Source: Betaproteobacteria bacterium
GTDB taxonomy: Bacteria; Pseudomonadota; Gammaproteobacteria; Burkholderiales; Rhodocyclaceae
NCBI GenBank assembly: GCA_019136545.1
Contig: JAGVUA010000123.1
Span: 1 to 55,974 of the forward strand
DNA: 55,974 nucleotides
Reading direction: 5' to 3'
Below the pieces are notes generated by a model. It searched no databases and was not told where the DNA came from. It saw only the letters and a list, made by a program, of their open reading frames with translations. Below, piece after piece: positions 1 to 9,595 of this stretch; within the stretch, counting starts at the first letter, position 1; each line of letters begins with the position of its first letter. The translations under genes were made by a program, and so were the position numbers.

Positions 1-48
1 CAGCAACGCCAATGCCCAGGCCAGCAGGTTACCGGCAAATCCGGTCAT
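1..48 (-). CDS. phoR: PhoR-type phosphate sensor kinase, 5' fragment (cut by window edge)
   Basis: Only the first 16 codons are inside the window, starting at an ATG at position 48. They read MTGFAGNLLAWALALL, a hydrophobic stretch that fits the first membrane segment of a PhoR-type histidine kinase. The ATG overlaps the stop of phoB by four bases (ATGA), so it is probably translated by coupling in the pst-pho operon. The identity rests on position after phoB rather than on any kinase motif, because the rest of the gene is missing. Confidence 0.55.
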   Translation of the reverse strand, partial: MTGFAGNLLAWALALL

Positions 49-740
49 TCCGCCGTGCTCGTCAGCTTGTAGCCAATCCCTCTTACCGTTTCGATCATGG
101 CCTCGCCAGCCGGCCCTAGGGCTCCCCGCAAACGACGGACATAGACGTCCACCGTGCGGTCCACCAATGCCTTGTGGTCGCCGCGCAAGGCGTTTAGAAG
201 CTGCTCGCGGGTCATGGCCCGGTTGGGATGGTGCATCAGGTACTGCAGAAGATCGAACTCAGTGGGCCCCAGGTCTACCGGTTGCCCCTCTACAGTGACT
301 GTGCGCGCGGCGGGATCGAGGTGGACAAGGCCGATCTCGACCGGCTCGCCAGCCAGATGCGGCGCCCGTCGACGAAGTACGGCGCGAATGCGCGATATCA
401 ATTCCCTGGGCGAAAACGGCTTGGTGACGTAATCATCGGCGCCGATATCCAGCCCTCCGACCCGATCCGACTCCTCGGCGCGGGCTGTGACCATGATCAG
501 CGGCAAATCGCGGGTGCGCGAATCCGACCGGAGCTGCTTTGCGAGCGCGACGCCCGACATGCCCGGAAGCATCAGATCGAGTAGCACGATGGAGGGTAAC
601 TCGCTACGGATTTCCGCCAGCCCCTGTTCGGCAGTCGCGACGGCAATCACTTCAAAACCGGCCTGTTCCAGGGAATAGCACAGCAATTCCTGAATCGACA
701 CCTCGTCTTCTATCACCAGAATTCGCTTGACATCGCTCAT
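45..740 (-). CDS. phoB: Phosphate regulon response regulator PhoB
   Basis: This 231-residue protein is an OmpR/PhoB-type DNA-binding response regulator that, once phosphorylated by PhoR, binds PHO boxes and activates phosphate-starvation genes. The receiver domain occupies about residues 1-120, with acidic residues in VIEDE, the phosphoacceptor Asp in LLDLMLPG and the conserved Lys in TKPFSP. A winged-helix effector domain follows and ends with the typical RGIGYKL. The ATG at 740 gives the canonical N-terminus MSDVKRILVIEDE, whereas the upstream extension of the frame has no similarity to the family. The start overlaps the phoU stop by four bases. A matching PHO box lies before pstS, the first gene of this operon. 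Confidence 0.95.
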   Translation of the reverse strand: MSDVKRILVIEDEVSIQELLCYSLEQAGFEVIAVATAEQGLAEIRSELPSIVLLDLMLPGMSGVALAKQLRSDSRTRDLPLIMVTARAEESDRVGGLDIGADDYVTKPFSPRELISRIRAVLRRRAPHLAGEPVEIGLVHLDPAARTVTVEGQPVDLGPTEFDLLQYLMHHPNRAMTREQLLNALRGDHKALVDRTVDVYVRRLRGALGPAGEAMIETVRGIGYKLTSTAE

Positions 741-1441
741 TCGGCCGCAATCTCCCGCTTTAGCCCATCCAGCCCCATGTGACGGACATCGCGACCCTTG
801 GCGATATAAACGATGTCCTCCGCGACATTCTTGCAATGGTCGCCGATCCGCTCCACCGACTTGGCGATGAAAACAATGTCGAGCGCTGTGCTGATGGTGC
901 GGGGATCCTCCATCATGTAAGTAATCAGTTGGCGCACGATGGCCCGGAAGTGTTGGTCGATTTCCCGGTCGCACCGAACGATATCAGCCGCGGTTTCGAT
1001 GTCCAGCCGCACGAAGGCATCGAGCACCCGGTTGAGCATCGTTGCCGCCAGTTCACCCGTGTGGCGAACCTCCAGAATTTGCGTCGGGCCATGACTACCC
1101 CGTTCCAGAATCTTGCGGGTAGCTCTGGCGATCTTTTTGGCTTCGTCGCCGATCCGCTCCAGGTCGGTAACCACCTTGCCGGCCGACATCACCATGCGTA
1201 AGTCGATCGCCGTAGGTTGCCGTCGGGCAATGACGTGCATGCAAGCGGTGTCGATGGCGATTTCCATCTCATCCACCCCCGCATCGCGGGCAATGACGAG
1301 CTCGATGAGATCTCGGTCGCCTTCCGCGAAGGCCGTGAGCGCCGAGCGGACTTGCTCCTCGACCATGCCTCCCATGCGCGTCAGGCTGGCGCGTATGCCG
1401 TCGAGCTCGGCATCGAATTGCCTGGACAAATGTTCGCTCAT
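737..1441 (-). CDS. phoU: Phosphate transport system regulator PhoU
   Basis: PhoU (234 residues) links the Pst transporter to the PhoR kinase and keeps the Pho regulon off when phosphate is plentiful. It is cytoplasmic and helical. The sequence has the two tandem PhoU repeats, each with the metal-binding acidic signature seen here as DLERIGDEAKKIA in the first half and VERIGDHCKNVAEDIVYI in the second. Its length matches the family. It lies 13 bp after pstB and overlaps phoB by four bases, the usual order of a pst-phoU-phoB-phoR operon. Confidence 0.96.
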   Translation of the reverse strand: MSEHLSRQFDAELDGIRASLTRMGGMVEEQVRSALTAFAEGDRDLIELVIARDAGVDEMEIAIDTACMHVIARRQPTAIDLRMVMSAGKVVTDLERIGDEAKKIARATRKILERGSHGPTQILEVRHTGELAATMLNRVLDAFVRLDIETAADIVRCDREIDQHFRAIVRQLITYMMEDPRTISTALDIVFIAKSVERIGDHCKNVAEDIVYIAKGRDVRHMGLDGLKREIAAE

Positions 1442-1454
1442 GATTTCCTCCGCC

Positions 1455-2246
1455 TCACCCGAAACGACCGGTAATGTAGTCCTCGGTGCGCTTGTCGCGA
1501 GGTTTTATGAATATTTCATTCGTGTTGCCGAACTCGATCAATTCGCCCAGGTACATGTAAGCGGTGAAATCGGAAACGCGGGCGGCCTGCTGCATATTGT
1601 GGGTCACGATCAGGATGGTGATCTGGTGCTTCAGTTCGTTGATCAGTTCCTCGATGCTGCCTGTAGCGATGGGATCGAGCGCTGAGGTCGGTTCGTCGAA
1701 AAGCAGAATCTCGGGGGCCGTCGCCAGAGCCCGTGCGATGCACATGCGCTGCTGCTGACCGCCGGAAAGCGCAAACGCCATATCCTTGAGGCGGTGCTTG
1801 ACCTCATGCCAGAGGGCGGCGCTCGTCAGCGCCTCCTCGACCTTGTCGTCGAGGATGGAGCGCTTCTTGATCCCTCGCACCCGGAGACCGTAGGCCACAT
1901 TCTCATAGATGGACTTGGGGAACGGATTGGGTTTCTGGAACACCATCGACAGGCGCATCCTGACCTCGATGGGATCGACGCGCGGGTCCAGCAGATTGGT
2001 CTGGTCTGGATGCAGGACAATGGCACCCTCGTAGCGGTTGCCTGGATAAAGATCGTGCATGCGATTGAAAGAACGCAGTAGGGTGCTCTTGCCGCAACCG
2101 GAGGGACCGATCATCGCGGTGACTTTCTTTTCGCATAGCGGCAGATTGACGTTTTTCAGGGCATGGAAGTTGCCGTAGAAAAAGTTGAAGTTCCTGACCT
2201 CGGCCTTGATCGGCAGATTCGTCACTGGTGGATGAAGCATGCTCAT
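1455..2246 (-). CDS. pstB: Phosphate ABC transporter ATP-binding protein PstB
   Basis: PstB is the ATPase of the high-affinity phosphate importer PstSCAB. The 263-residue protein carries a Walker A (GPSGCGKST), the ABC signature LSGGQQQRM, Walker [14 protein letters not shown] and the switch His in IVTHNMQQA. The chosen ATG at 2246 gives [10 protein letters not shown] with a GGA ribosome site just upstream; a longer in-frame start would run into the end of pstA. It begins 7 bp after pstA, so the transporter genes are probably cotranscribed from the PHO-box promoter before pstS. Confidence 0.96.
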   Translation of the reverse strand: MSMLHPPVTNLPIKAEVRNFNFFYGNFHALKNVNLPLCEKKVTAMIGPSGCGKSTLLRSFNRMHDLYPGNRYEGAIVLHPDQTNLLDPRVDPIEVRMRLSMVFQKPNPFPKSIYENVAYGLRVRGIKKRSILDDKVEEALTSAALWHEVKHRLKDMAFALSGGQQQRMCIARALATAPEILLFDEPTSALDPIATGSIEELINELKHQITILIVTHNMQQAARVSDFTAYMYLGELIEFGNTNEIFIKPRDKRTEDYITGRFG

Positions 2247-2253
2247 TTCCGGA

Positions 2254-3189
2254 TTACCACTTGATGTTCTTGCGAAGACGGTAGCGCAGCAGAATCGCCA
2301 AGCCATTCATGATCAGGGTCATGGCCACCAGGACCAGGCCGGCGGCGGCGGCGTTGTGCTGGAATGCCGACTCCGGCCGTGAAGTCCAGTTGAAAATCTG
2401 GATCGGCATCACGGTAAAGGGGGCTTCCAGCCATTCGAAGCTGAGGAAGGGCGGCGCATCGGTAATCGGCGGCGGCGGCAGGAAGGCAATGAAGGTGAGC
2501 GCGCCGATGGTGATGATCGGGGCAGTTTCGCCGATGGCCCGCGCCATGCCGATAATGACACCGGTAAGGATGCCCGGCAACGAATATGGCAGGATGTGAT
2601 GTTGGACGGTCTGCCACCGGGTGGCCCCCAGAGCATAGGCTCCTTCCCGGATCGACTGGGGGATCGAACGGATGGCTTCGCGGGTACCCACAATCATCAC
2701 CGGAAGGATCAGCAGCGCAAGAGTAAGGCCCGCTGTGCGGATGCTCTGACCGAGATTGAAGCTATAGACGAACAGTCCCAGCGCCAGCAGGCCGAAGATG
2801 ATGGAGGGAACGCCAGCCAAATTGTTGATGTTGATTTCGATCACATTCGTGACCCAGTGCCTGGGCGCGTACTCCTCGAGCCAGATTCCAGTAGCGACAC
2901 CCAGCGGGATTGCCACTGTACCCGTCACCACCATCACGGCGAGGCTGCCAACCCAGGCGGAAAGGATCCCGGCATGCGCCGCACGGCGCGACGGAAAGCT
3001 GGTGAAAAATTCCGGATGAAGCCTTTCCCATCCATCGATCAACATATCGATGAACAAAGTGGCCAAAGTCATCAGCCCGAGCAAGAGCGCGAAGATGCCG
3101 ATGACGATAAAAACGAGATCCCAGCGTCGGCGGCGCTTGATTTCAGTGCGCAGGCGAGCAGTTTGCAAGCTGGAGGACGATGATGACAT
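2254..3189 (-). CDS. pstA: Phosphate ABC transporter permease PstA
   Basis: This 311-residue inner-membrane permease pairs with PstC to form the phosphate channel. It has several membrane segments and the cytoplasmic EAA loop typical of binding-protein-dependent permeases, seen around [21 protein letters not shown], followed by [12 protein letters not shown]. The N-terminus is a short serine-rich cytoplasmic tail (MSSSSSSLQ) before the first hydrophobic segment. The ATG at 3189 lies one base from the pstC stop, so the two are almost certainly coupled. Confidence 0.95.
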   Translation of the reverse strand: MSSSSSSLQTARLRTEIKRRRRWDLVFIVIGIFALLLGLMTLATLFIDMLIDGWERLHPEFFTSFPSRRAAHAGILSAWVGSLAVMVVTGTVAIPLGVATGIWLEEYAPRHWVTNVIEININNLAGVPSIIFGLLALGLFVYSFNLGQSIRTAGLTLALLILPVMIVGTREAIRSIPQSIREGAYALGATRWQTVQHHILPYSLPGILTGVIIGMARAIGETAPIITIGALTFIAFLPPPPITDAPPFLSFEWLEAPFTVMPIQIFNWTSRPESAFQHNAAAAGLVLVAMTLIMNGLAILLRYRLRKNIKW

Positions 3190-3190
3190 A

Positions 3191-4117
3191 TCAATAGCGC
3201 TCGCGATATCGGCGCTGCAGCCAGAAACCCAGGATGTTGAAGCTGAGAGTGAACAGCATCAGCGTCAGCCCAGCGGCGAAGATGGTCTGGTAGCCGACGG
3301 ATCCATGCGGCAGGTCGCCAAGCGCCACTTGGACAATAAACGCCGTGATGGTCGCGGCTGGCTCGCGTGGGTCCCAGGTCAAGTTGGGCTGCATTCCGGC
3401 GGCAATGGACAGGATCATGGTTTCGCCGACGGCACGGGCGATTCCCAGAATGTAGGCTGACGCGATCCCGGATACAGCGGCGGGAATCACGATCTGCAAG
3501 GCGGTCTGCAGCCTCGTAGCGCCCATGGCGTAAGATCCTTCCCGCAGCGCCATGGGCACCGCGCGCATGGCGTCCTCGGAAATGGATGAAATGATGGGAA
3601 CGATCATGATGCCCATCACCAGGCCGGCCGACAGCAGGTTGAATCCAGACAAGTCCGGAATCACGCGTTGCAAGAGCGGCGTGACGAAAATCAACGCAAA
3701 GTAGCCAAAGACCACCGTGGGCATGCCCGACAGCAGTTCTAGGATGGGCTTCGCGATTTCCCGCATTCTTGCGCTGGCGAATTCGGACAGGTAGATGGCG
3801 ATCGTGGTTCCGAGCGGGATGGCGATACCCAATGCGACGATGGAACTGACCGCGGTTCCCGACAACAGCACCATGATTCCGAAATGCGCGTCGTCGAAAA
3901 GCGGCGTCCACTGCGTATCGGTCAGGAAGTCGATCAGACTGACGTGACGAAAGAAGACGATCGACTCAGTGACCAAGATGTAAACAATGCCGACGGTGAC
4001 GAATATCGACGTAGCGGCGGCGGCAAACAAAACCGCCTCGATCAAACGCTCCGCCAGACGTCGCGAGTTCCGCCTCGCCAGGCGTTCGCTGACCAGGAAT
4101 TCGGTGGTCGTGCTCAA
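3191..4117 (-). CDS. pstC: Phosphate ABC transporter permease PstC (TTG start)
   Basis: PstC is the second permease subunit of the phosphate importer, 308 residues with about six membrane segments. The EAA-type loop (REGSYAMGATRLQTAL) and the following GIARAVGETMI match the family. The best start is a TTG codon at 4117 that overlaps the pstS stop by four bases (TTGA), suggesting that ribosomes finishing pstS reinitiate here. No nearby ATG gives a better family-like N-terminus. A weak start may keep permease output below that of the binding protein, which is an inference from the start codon alone. Confidence 0.93.
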   Translation of the reverse strand: MSTTTEFLVSERLARRNSRRLAERLIEAVLFAAAATSIFVTVGIVYILVTESIVFFRHVSLIDFLTDTQWTPLFDDAHFGIMVLLSGTAVSSIVALGIAIPLGTTIAIYLSEFASARMREIAKPILELLSGMPTVVFGYFALIFVTPLLQRVIPDLSGFNLLSAGLVMGIMIVPIISSISEDAMRAVPMALREGSYAMGATRLQTALQIVIPAAVSGIASAYILGIARAVGETMILSIAAGMQPNLTWDPREPAATITAFIVQVALGDLPHGSVGYQTIFAAGLTLMLFTLSFNILGFWLQRRYRERY

Positions 4118-5103
4118 AACTTGGCTTCGCGGGTCATGAGGTCCTCGATCTTGATGCCGACTTCGGCTTCACCCCCGAACACGGTACCCAGCTTGCGCTT
4201 TTCGAGGTGTGCGGCATTCAGCTCGTAGGCCTTGGGCGGCAAGGGGATGTACTTCACTTCCTTCGCCAGCAGCGCAGCCTGCTTTAAGTAGTAGACAACG
4301 AACTCGGCCACCTCCGGCTTCTTGTAACCGGCTTCGCTGACGTAGATGAAGATGGGGCGCGATAGCGGCTGGTAGGTACCGTCGATGACTGTCTGCTCCG
4401 AAGGCTCGACCGCCTTGCCGGTCTTCGGATCGACGATGGCCAGTGCCTTGAGGTTGGCTTTGTTTTCCACGTAGTAAGCAAAACCGAAATACGCCAGTGC
4501 TCCGGAGTCTCGCTGAACCCCCTGGACCAGAACGTTGTCATCCTCGGACGCCGTGTAGTCGCCGCGCGAAGCCTTGGCCTTGCCGTTGACGGCCTCGGTA
4601 AAATAATCAAAAGTGCCGGAATCGGCCCCGGGGCCGAAGAGTTTCAAGGGAGTGTCCGGGAACGCTGGATTCGCCTGGCGCCACTTCACCACCTTGCCTT
4701 GGGCAGTGGGTTCCCACATGGCCTTCAGGTCGGCGATGGTCAGCTGCTTGATCGAATTCCTGGGATTGACCACTACGGTCAGGGCATCGAAGGCAATCGG
4801 CAATTCGTAATACCTGATGCCGGCCTTGGCGCAGTCGTCCATTTCCTTCTTCAGAATGGGCCGGGACGCATTCGATATGTCGGTTTCGCCGCGACAAAAC
4901 TTCTTGAACCCGCCGCCCGTGCCGGAAATACCAACAGTGACCTTGATCGCACCTTTCTTGAACTTCTGGAACTCCTCGGCAACCGCTTCGGAAATCGGAT
5001 AGACCGTCGATGATCCGTCAAGCTTCACCACTTGGGCTTGCACGCCATGCACCAGCGACATGCCGGCAAACCCGGATAACGCGAGGCTGCGAACTACTTT
5101 CAT
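4114..5103 (-). CDS. pstS: Periplasmic phosphate-binding protein PstS
   Basis: PstS captures phosphate in the periplasm and delivers it to PstCA. From the ATG at 5103 the 329-residue precursor has a signal peptide ([23 protein letters not shown]) with likely cleavage after VQA, followed by the family hallmark [18 protein letters not shown] and the phosphate-contact segment [19 protein letters not shown] ribosome site sits seven bases before the ATG; the longer in-frame start would place extra residues before the signal peptide. It is the first gene of the operon, with a PHO box about 45 bp upstream. The roughly 170 bp between it and yfiR otherwise show no gene. Confidence 0.95.
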   Translation of the reverse strand: MKVVRSLALSGFAGMSLVHGVQAQVVKLDGSSTVYPISEAVAEEFQKFKKGAIKVTVGISGTGGGFKKFCRGETDISNASRPILKKEMDDCAKAGIRYYELPIAFDALTVVVNPRNSIKQLTIADLKAMWEPTAQGKVVKWRQANPAFPDTPLKLFGPGADSGTFDYFTEAVNGKAKASRGDYTASEDDNVLVQGVQRDSGALAYFGFAYYVENKANLKALAIVDPKTGKAVEPSEQTVIDGTYQPLSRPIFIYVSEAGYKKPEVAEFVVYYLKQAALLAKEVKYIPLPPKAYELNAAHLEKRKLGTVFGGEAEVGIKIEDLMTREAKF

Positions 5104-5147
5104 CGTTGCTCTCCATCGAATGATGGATCGCATTCTGTCCATGGATT

Positions 5148-5165
5148 GTTACAGTGTGATGACAG
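5148..5165 (-). promoter_or_regulatory. PHO box (PhoB binding site) before pstS
   Basis: On the minus strand the sequence reads CTGTCATCACACTGTAAC. It consists of two 7-bp direct half-sites (CTGTCAT and CTGTAAC) separated by 4 bp, closely matching the known PhoB consensus (CTGTCAT, AT-rich spacer, CTGTCAC). It lies about 45 bp before the pstS ATG, in the position where PhoB replaces a -35 element. It implies autoregulation, because phoB lies in the same operon. Confidence 0.9.
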
Positions 5166-5272
5166 TCCCTCGGCGACGTATCATCCAGTCGTGCGCGTCT
5201 TGTCGCGCAAATTGACGATCACCTAATCGGTATCGGCTTGCTCGGCCATGAAAGATACTCCCAAGAGGCGTT

Positions 5273-5794
5273 TCATTTCACCGTTCGTGCCAGCTTGAGC
5301 AGGTAGGCGCTGAGGCGTACTCCTGCCCGGCGGGCATTGACGAGATTCGCATCGAAACGATACCGGCCGCCTTCCGCTACAAGACCGATCATCCCGCCAG
5401 CTTCTATGAAGTCCGGAATTTCGCTTACCGTCAATATGTTCGACCTGTCGGCGACCACGAGCCAGCTCGGCAAGGTTGCGGCAGGTAAATTAACGGGCAG
5501 ATAGACGATCTGACAGTCTTCGGCGTCGCTCGGGTGAGCGACTTTCCTGATCTGGATCGCGTGCCCCTGCACCACTTGGTTCGCCAGCTCATCCGCCTTG
5601 CTCGCCATGTCGCCATCGCCGGGTGCGAGACAAAGTCTCAATGGCGCACCTGGCTTCAAGGATTCGGGCCAGTCGACATAGCGGGCAAAGTTGAGTAGGA
5701 AACCGAGACGTACGGCAGCCGAATCCTGCGCGCGACCGAGCCCGCTGCAGATCAGCATGAGGATTACCAAGGCGAGATGAGCCCAGATGCGCAT
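5273..5794 (-). CDS. YfiR-like (DUF4154) periplasmic protein
   Basis: The 173-residue product has a clear N-terminal signal peptide (ending near SGLGRAQ) and the DUF4154/YfiR fold signature, with an N-terminal VRLGFLLNFARYVDWP segment and the closing MIGLVAEGGRYRFDANLVNARRAGVRLSAYLLKLAR. YfiR proteins are periplasmic; in Pseudomonas, YfiR restrains a membrane diguanylate cyclase in response to envelope state. Here it is the last gene of an operon that contains a TonB-dependent receptor, a c-di-GMP enzyme and a hybrid kinase, and it begins 10 bp after the receptor. Its partner is more likely the kinase input domain or the receptor than a YfiN, since no YfiN-like cyclase is present. That last point is an inference. 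Confidence 0.85.
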   Translation of the reverse strand: MRIWAHLALVILMLICSGLGRAQDSAAVRLGFLLNFARYVDWPESLKPGAPLRLCLAPGDGDMASKADELANQVVQGHAIQIRKVAHPSDAEDCQIVYLPVNLPAATLPSWLVVADRSNILTVSEIPDFIEAGGMIGLVAEGGRYRFDANLVNARRAGVRLSAYLLKLARTVK

Positions 5795-5804
5795 TGCCGC
5801 CCAG

Positions 5805-7820
5805 TTAGAAATCGAGTCGCACCTGGCCGACCACGCTGCGCTGCATGCAGGTGGGAAGCATCTTGGTCAGCGCTTCCACACCGGCGAGTCCGGCATAGGC
5901 GTCGCAGGCGCCGTTGTTCAGGTTCTGTCCGACCAGCGCAAGCTCCAGGCTCGTCCGCAGCCGCCAGGCAAGGCGCAAATCGACGCTGGTGAAGGCTTTG
6001 CGCGCAAGATACGGAGCAACCACGCTGCCGGGGCGTGCGTCTGTCCGACGCAGCCACAGGTCGATGTCGATCTGCGCAGCAGGCGTCCATGAGCTGCGCA
6101 ACGAAGCGATATGGCGCGGAATGTTGCCGACATCGAGCCTGGTCCCTGAGGTATGGCTCGCCACTTCCTGCCAGGTGTGGGCCAGCTGCAGGCGCCATTT
6201 GGGCAGGGGGCGCCAATCGGCCGACAGCTCGGCGCCGTTGAGCGTCATTTTCCCCGCGCCCACGACCGGCAGATAGACGTCGATATAGGCAGGGAAATGC
6301 GCCATGGAGACCACGGGAGTGTCATAGACGGAGTAGCGGTCGTATCTGTGAGAGAACAACACCGCATCGGTCGACAAGGCCGCCGCCCATTGCGAACGCA
6401 AGCCGAGCTGGCCGGCCTTCATGCGTTCGCTGGTATTGCCAGGGCTGTAGGTATGCAGCAGATTCGGAACGGCACCAACGAATGGGATGCCCGTGTCGGT
6501 GCTACCTTCGATGAATTGAGCGGCAAGGCCATGCTCGCCGCGCGACGGGGCGCGCGCCACTTTCGACAGCGAACCCCACAAGGTGTGGCTGGGAGTGAGA
6601 TTCCAGGATAGCCGTACGTCTGGTTGCGCGTCCCAGCCGCTGAACTCGTTGTGGTCCATGCGCAGGCCCAGCATCAGGCGCCAGTTTTCGGCCAGAGTGA
6701 TTTCGTCCTGGCCGAAGATGCCGTAGCTGGACGTCCGGCGCGAGATGTCGTCCATCTGCACCATTAGCTTCGTCGGCATGGTGTCGCTGCTGACGCGATA
6801 GCCGCCACCCCAGACGATGTCATGGCGCTCGCCGAGCTTGAAGCGATGCTGGACGTCGACGTCGAAGGTATCGCGCCGGTCGGCGGCAGCCTGGGAGAGC
6901 GTGACATTGCTGTGGGCGTAAGCTCCCTGGAACTGCAGGTTGCCGCCGTCCGCCAGGGACATCTCATAGCGCGCCCGCAGTGTCGCACCCTGGTGGTCTT
7001 CATCGCCGGGATTGGCGACGACCACGTTGGGCAACGCCAGCGTTGTGCCGAGGTTCGAACGCACGGAATAGTAATCGCCCGAGATGTTCCAACGCGAGCC
7101 GTCGGCACGATAGCCGTCAAAACGGAACCCGGCGGATTGGTGGCGGAAGTCATCCTTGCCGTCACCGCCGGCAAGGGCCTTCTGGGTATTCGCATTCTGC
7201 GCCGAGGCGTATGCCCGGTAGAACATGCTACCTTCCTCGTTCTGCCCGCCCATGCGGATGCGGCCGTAACGGCCTTCGATGTTGCCGACACCCGCAACCG
7301 CCTGGCCGCCCTGGGTAGCCGCCGCCGACTTGGTAATGATGTTGATGACCCCGTTCACGCCGTTGGTCCCCCATACGGTTGCGGCGGGGCCGCGCAGCAC
7401 CTCGATGCGCTCGATGTCTTCCAGCGGAAACTGGAAATCTTCCCAGATCACACCGGAGAAGGCCGGCGTGTAAGCATTGCGGCCATCGACCAACACCAGC
7501 AATTTGTTCGACAGGTAGCCGGCGAAACCGCGGATCGATACTGCCCAACGGGCGCCGGAGATGCGCGTTGCATCGACGCCGGGCGCCAACCGCAGGGCTT
7601 CGGGCAGGGACATGGCGCCCGACAGCCGGATATCCTCGGCGCTGATCACATGTACGGCCGCGGCGACGTTGGCAAGCCGCTGCGGCTTCTTCGAGACGGA
7701 CGTCACTTCGACCTGCATCAGATCTTCCAAAGAAAGGCTGGCCAGGTTGCCGGCTGCCTCCTGCGCCAGTGCAGAAACAGTTGCAACAAGACACAACGTG
7801 GCGATGATGGGCTTCTTCAT
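5805..7820 (-). CDS. TonB-dependent outer-membrane receptor
   Basis: From the ATG at 7820 the 671-residue protein has a signal peptide ([19 protein letters not shown]), a plug domain ([28 protein letters not shown]) and a C-terminal 22-strand-type beta barrel ending in a terminal Phe ([11 protein letters not shown]). Such receptors import scarce ligands with energy from TonB-ExbBD. The substrate cannot be read from sequence. The gene overlaps the preceding REC-GGDEF-EAL gene by four bases (ATGA) and is followed by yfiR, so it looks coupled to c-di-GMP signalling rather than to a transport operon. The plug begins with [20 protein letters not shown], a form common in colicin I/vitamin-type receptors that sit beside signalling proteins. 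Confidence 0.9.
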   Translation of the reverse strand: MKKPIIATLCLVATVSALAQEAAGNLASLSLEDLMQVEVTSVSKKPQRLANVAAAVHVISAEDIRLSGAMSLPEALRLAPGVDATRISGARWAVSIRGFAGYLSNKLLVLVDGRNAYTPAFSGVIWEDFQFPLEDIERIEVLRGPAATVWGTNGVNGVINIITKSAAATQGGQAVAGVGNIEGRYGRIRMGGQNEEGSMFYRAYASAQNANTQKALAGGDGKDDFRHQSAGFRFDGYRADGSRWNISGDYYSVRSNLGTTLALPNVVVANPGDEDHQGATLRARYEMSLADGGNLQFQGAYAHSNVTLSQAAADRRDTFDVDVQHRFKLGERHDIVWGGGYRVSSDTMPTKLMVQMDDISRRTSSYGIFGQDEITLAENWRLMLGLRMDHNEFSGWDAQPDVRLSWNLTPSHTLWGSLSKVARAPSRGEHGLAAQFIEGSTDTGIPFVGAVPNLLHTYSPGNTSERMKAGQLGLRSQWAAALSTDAVLFSHRYDRYSVYDTPVVSMAHFPAYIDVYLPVVGAGKMTLNGAELSADWRPLPKWRLQLAHTWQEVASHTSGTRLDVGNIPRHIASLRSSWTPAAQIDIDLWLRRTDARPGSVVAPYLARKAFTSVDLRLAWRLRTSLELALVGQNLNNGACDAYAGLAGVEALTKMLPTCMQRSVVGQVRLDF

Positions 7821-9595
7821 GGGACAACTCCCGTTGAGGATGACTGCAATAAACCGACAATGCCCTCGAAGGGCACTGGTCCGGAAAAATAGAAACCTTG
7901 GATGATGTGACAACCGAGTTCGGCAAGCGCCGCGTGCTGGTCGCCGGTTTCGACGCCCTCGGCCGTTACACGCATATCGAGCGCCTTCGCCAGCGTAATG
8001 ACGGAACGCACGATGGCCTGATCGGCCTTCGACGCCGGCATGTCGCGCACAAAGGCGCGATCGATTTTGAGTTTGGTGAGGGGCAACTGTCTCAGGTACT
8101 GCAATGAGGAATAGCCGGTGCCAAAATCGTCGAGCGCGATGTGGATGCCCTGATCGCGCAGGGATTGCATCACTCTCAGAGCATGGGCGGCATCTTCCAT
8201 CAGGGTGCTCTCGGTGATCTCGATTTCCAGCCGGGAGGCGGGCAAGCCGGTGGATACGTGAGCCGCCAGGATGTTCTTTTGCAGATCCGGATCGCGGAAC
8301 TGGATCGGCGAGATATTGACCGAGATCTGGATCGGGGGCAGTCCCATGGCCTGCCAACGCATGGCGTCGGCGCACGCGGTCTGGAGCACCCAGGCGCCAA
8401 TCGGCAGGATCAGGCCGATATCTTCCGCGAGCGGAATGAAGTCGAGCGGCGATATCAGTCCCTTTTCCGGATGCTGCCAACGGATCAGTGCCTCGACACC
8501 GACGATGACGCCGCTGCAGGCGTCGACCTGCGGCTGATAGACCAAACAGAATTCCTTGTGCTTGAGCGCCCGATGGAGTTCCGATTCCAGTTCCAGGCGG
8601 GCGATGGCGCGTTCCGTGAGAGACGACCGGTAGTACTGACAATTGTTGCGGCCCTCGGATTTGGCGGCGTACATGGCAGTTTCGGCATGCATCAGCAGGG
8701 TTTCGGCATCTTGGCCATCGTCCGGAAACAGGGCGATGCCGATGCTGGCCGTCATGACAATGCTCCGGTTTTCGAAGACGAAAGGGCGACCGATCAGTTC
8801 GCGGATGCGATGCGCGATCAGCAGCGCATCCTCGACGCGCACCATGTATGGCAGCACGACCGTAAACTCGTCGCCGCCCAGGCGGGCCACCAGGCCTTCC
8901 GCCGCTTCAACGCAGGCGTCGCCGGTCAGGCGACCGATAATGTCGCCGGTGCGCAACCCGTTACGCAAGCGATCGGCGACTCTTTGCAGCATCTGGTTGC
9001 CGATGCCGTGGCCGAGGGAATCGTTGATACTCTTGAAGCCATCGAGATCGAGCAGCAGCAGGGCCAGACTGTGACCGTTGATATTGCGGCGCACGCGCGC
9101 CAATTCGCGTTCCAGCAATTCATGGACCGACTGGCGATTGGGTAGGCCCGTCAAGGTGTCAAAATACGCCAGCCGTTGTGCCCGCTGCTCGGCGAGCCGC
9201 CGCTCTGTGGCATCGCGGAAGGCGCGCAGGACGTAGTGCAGGCGATGGCCGATCAGCGTCCAGTTGATCGGTTTAGGCATGAAGTCGGTGGCGCCCGATC
9301 GGTAGGCATGCTCGACTGACTCGATGTCGTCATGTCCGGTGACCAGCACCACCGGAATGTCGGGCCCCCAGTGGCGGCGGATCTCTTCGCACACTTCGTA
9401 GCCGGAGAGCCCGGGCATTTCGACGTCCAGTAACACCACGTCGGCTGGCGCCGCACGGAAGGCGGCCAGGGCCGCGGTGCCATCTTCGACGACGGTGACC
9501 GAATAGCCCTGCGCTTCGAGCGACGCCTGCATGAGTACGCCGATGGTCGGGTCGTCGTCCGCAACCAGCACATGCTGACGATAGTTGGATTCCAC
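7817..9595 (-). CDS. Response regulator with GGDEF and EAL domains (c-di-GMP enzyme)
   Basis: This 592-residue cytoplasmic protein is a phosphorylation-responsive c-di-GMP enzyme. The receiver domain covers about residues 8-125 (VADDD, phosphoacceptor in LLDVEMPG, Lys in PKPIN). The GGDEF domain has an intact LGGDEF, and the EAL domain has an intact EALIRW plus the catalytic signatures [26 protein letters not shown] and TAEGVET. Both activities are therefore possible. An extra segment of about 17 residues separates the RTGD product-inhibition motif from GGDEF. The start is a GTG at 9595 sharing one base with the kinase stop, so it is translationally coupled to the hybrid kinase, its likely phosphodonor. 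Confidence 0.94.
   Translation of the reverse strand: MESNYRQHVLVADDDPTIGVLMQASLEAQGYSVTVVEDGTAALAAFRAAPADVVLLDVEMPGLSGYEVCEEIRRHWGPDIPVVLVTGHDDIESVEHAYRSGATDFMPKPINWTLIGHRLHYVLRAFRDATERRLAEQRAQRLAYFDTLTGLPNRQSVHELLERELARVRRNINGHSLALLLLDLDGFKSINDSLGHGIGNQMLQRVADRLRNGLRTGDIIGRLTGDACVEAAEGLVARLGGDEFTVVLPYMVRVEDALLIAHRIRELIGRPFVFENRSIVMTASIGIALFPDDGQDAETLLMHAETAMYAAKSEGRNNCQYYRSSLTERAIARLELESELHRALKHKEFCLVYQPQVDACSGVIVGVEALIRWQHPEKGLISPLDFIPLAEDIGLILPIGAWVLQTACADAMRWQAMGLPPIQISVNISPIQFRDPDLQKNILAAHVSTGLPASRLEIEITESTLMEDAAHALRVMQSLRDQGIHIALDDFGTGYSSLQYLRQLPLTKLKIDRAFVRDMPASKADQAIVRSVITLAKALDMRVTAEGVETGDQHAALAELGCHIIQGFYFSGPVPFEGIVGLLQSSSTGVVP

Noticed and set aside
5192-5209. Short inverted repeat TGCGCG...CGCGCA after the yfiR gene
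   Set aside because: Six-base arms without a T-run in GC-rich DNA are likely by chance; not enough for a terminator call.
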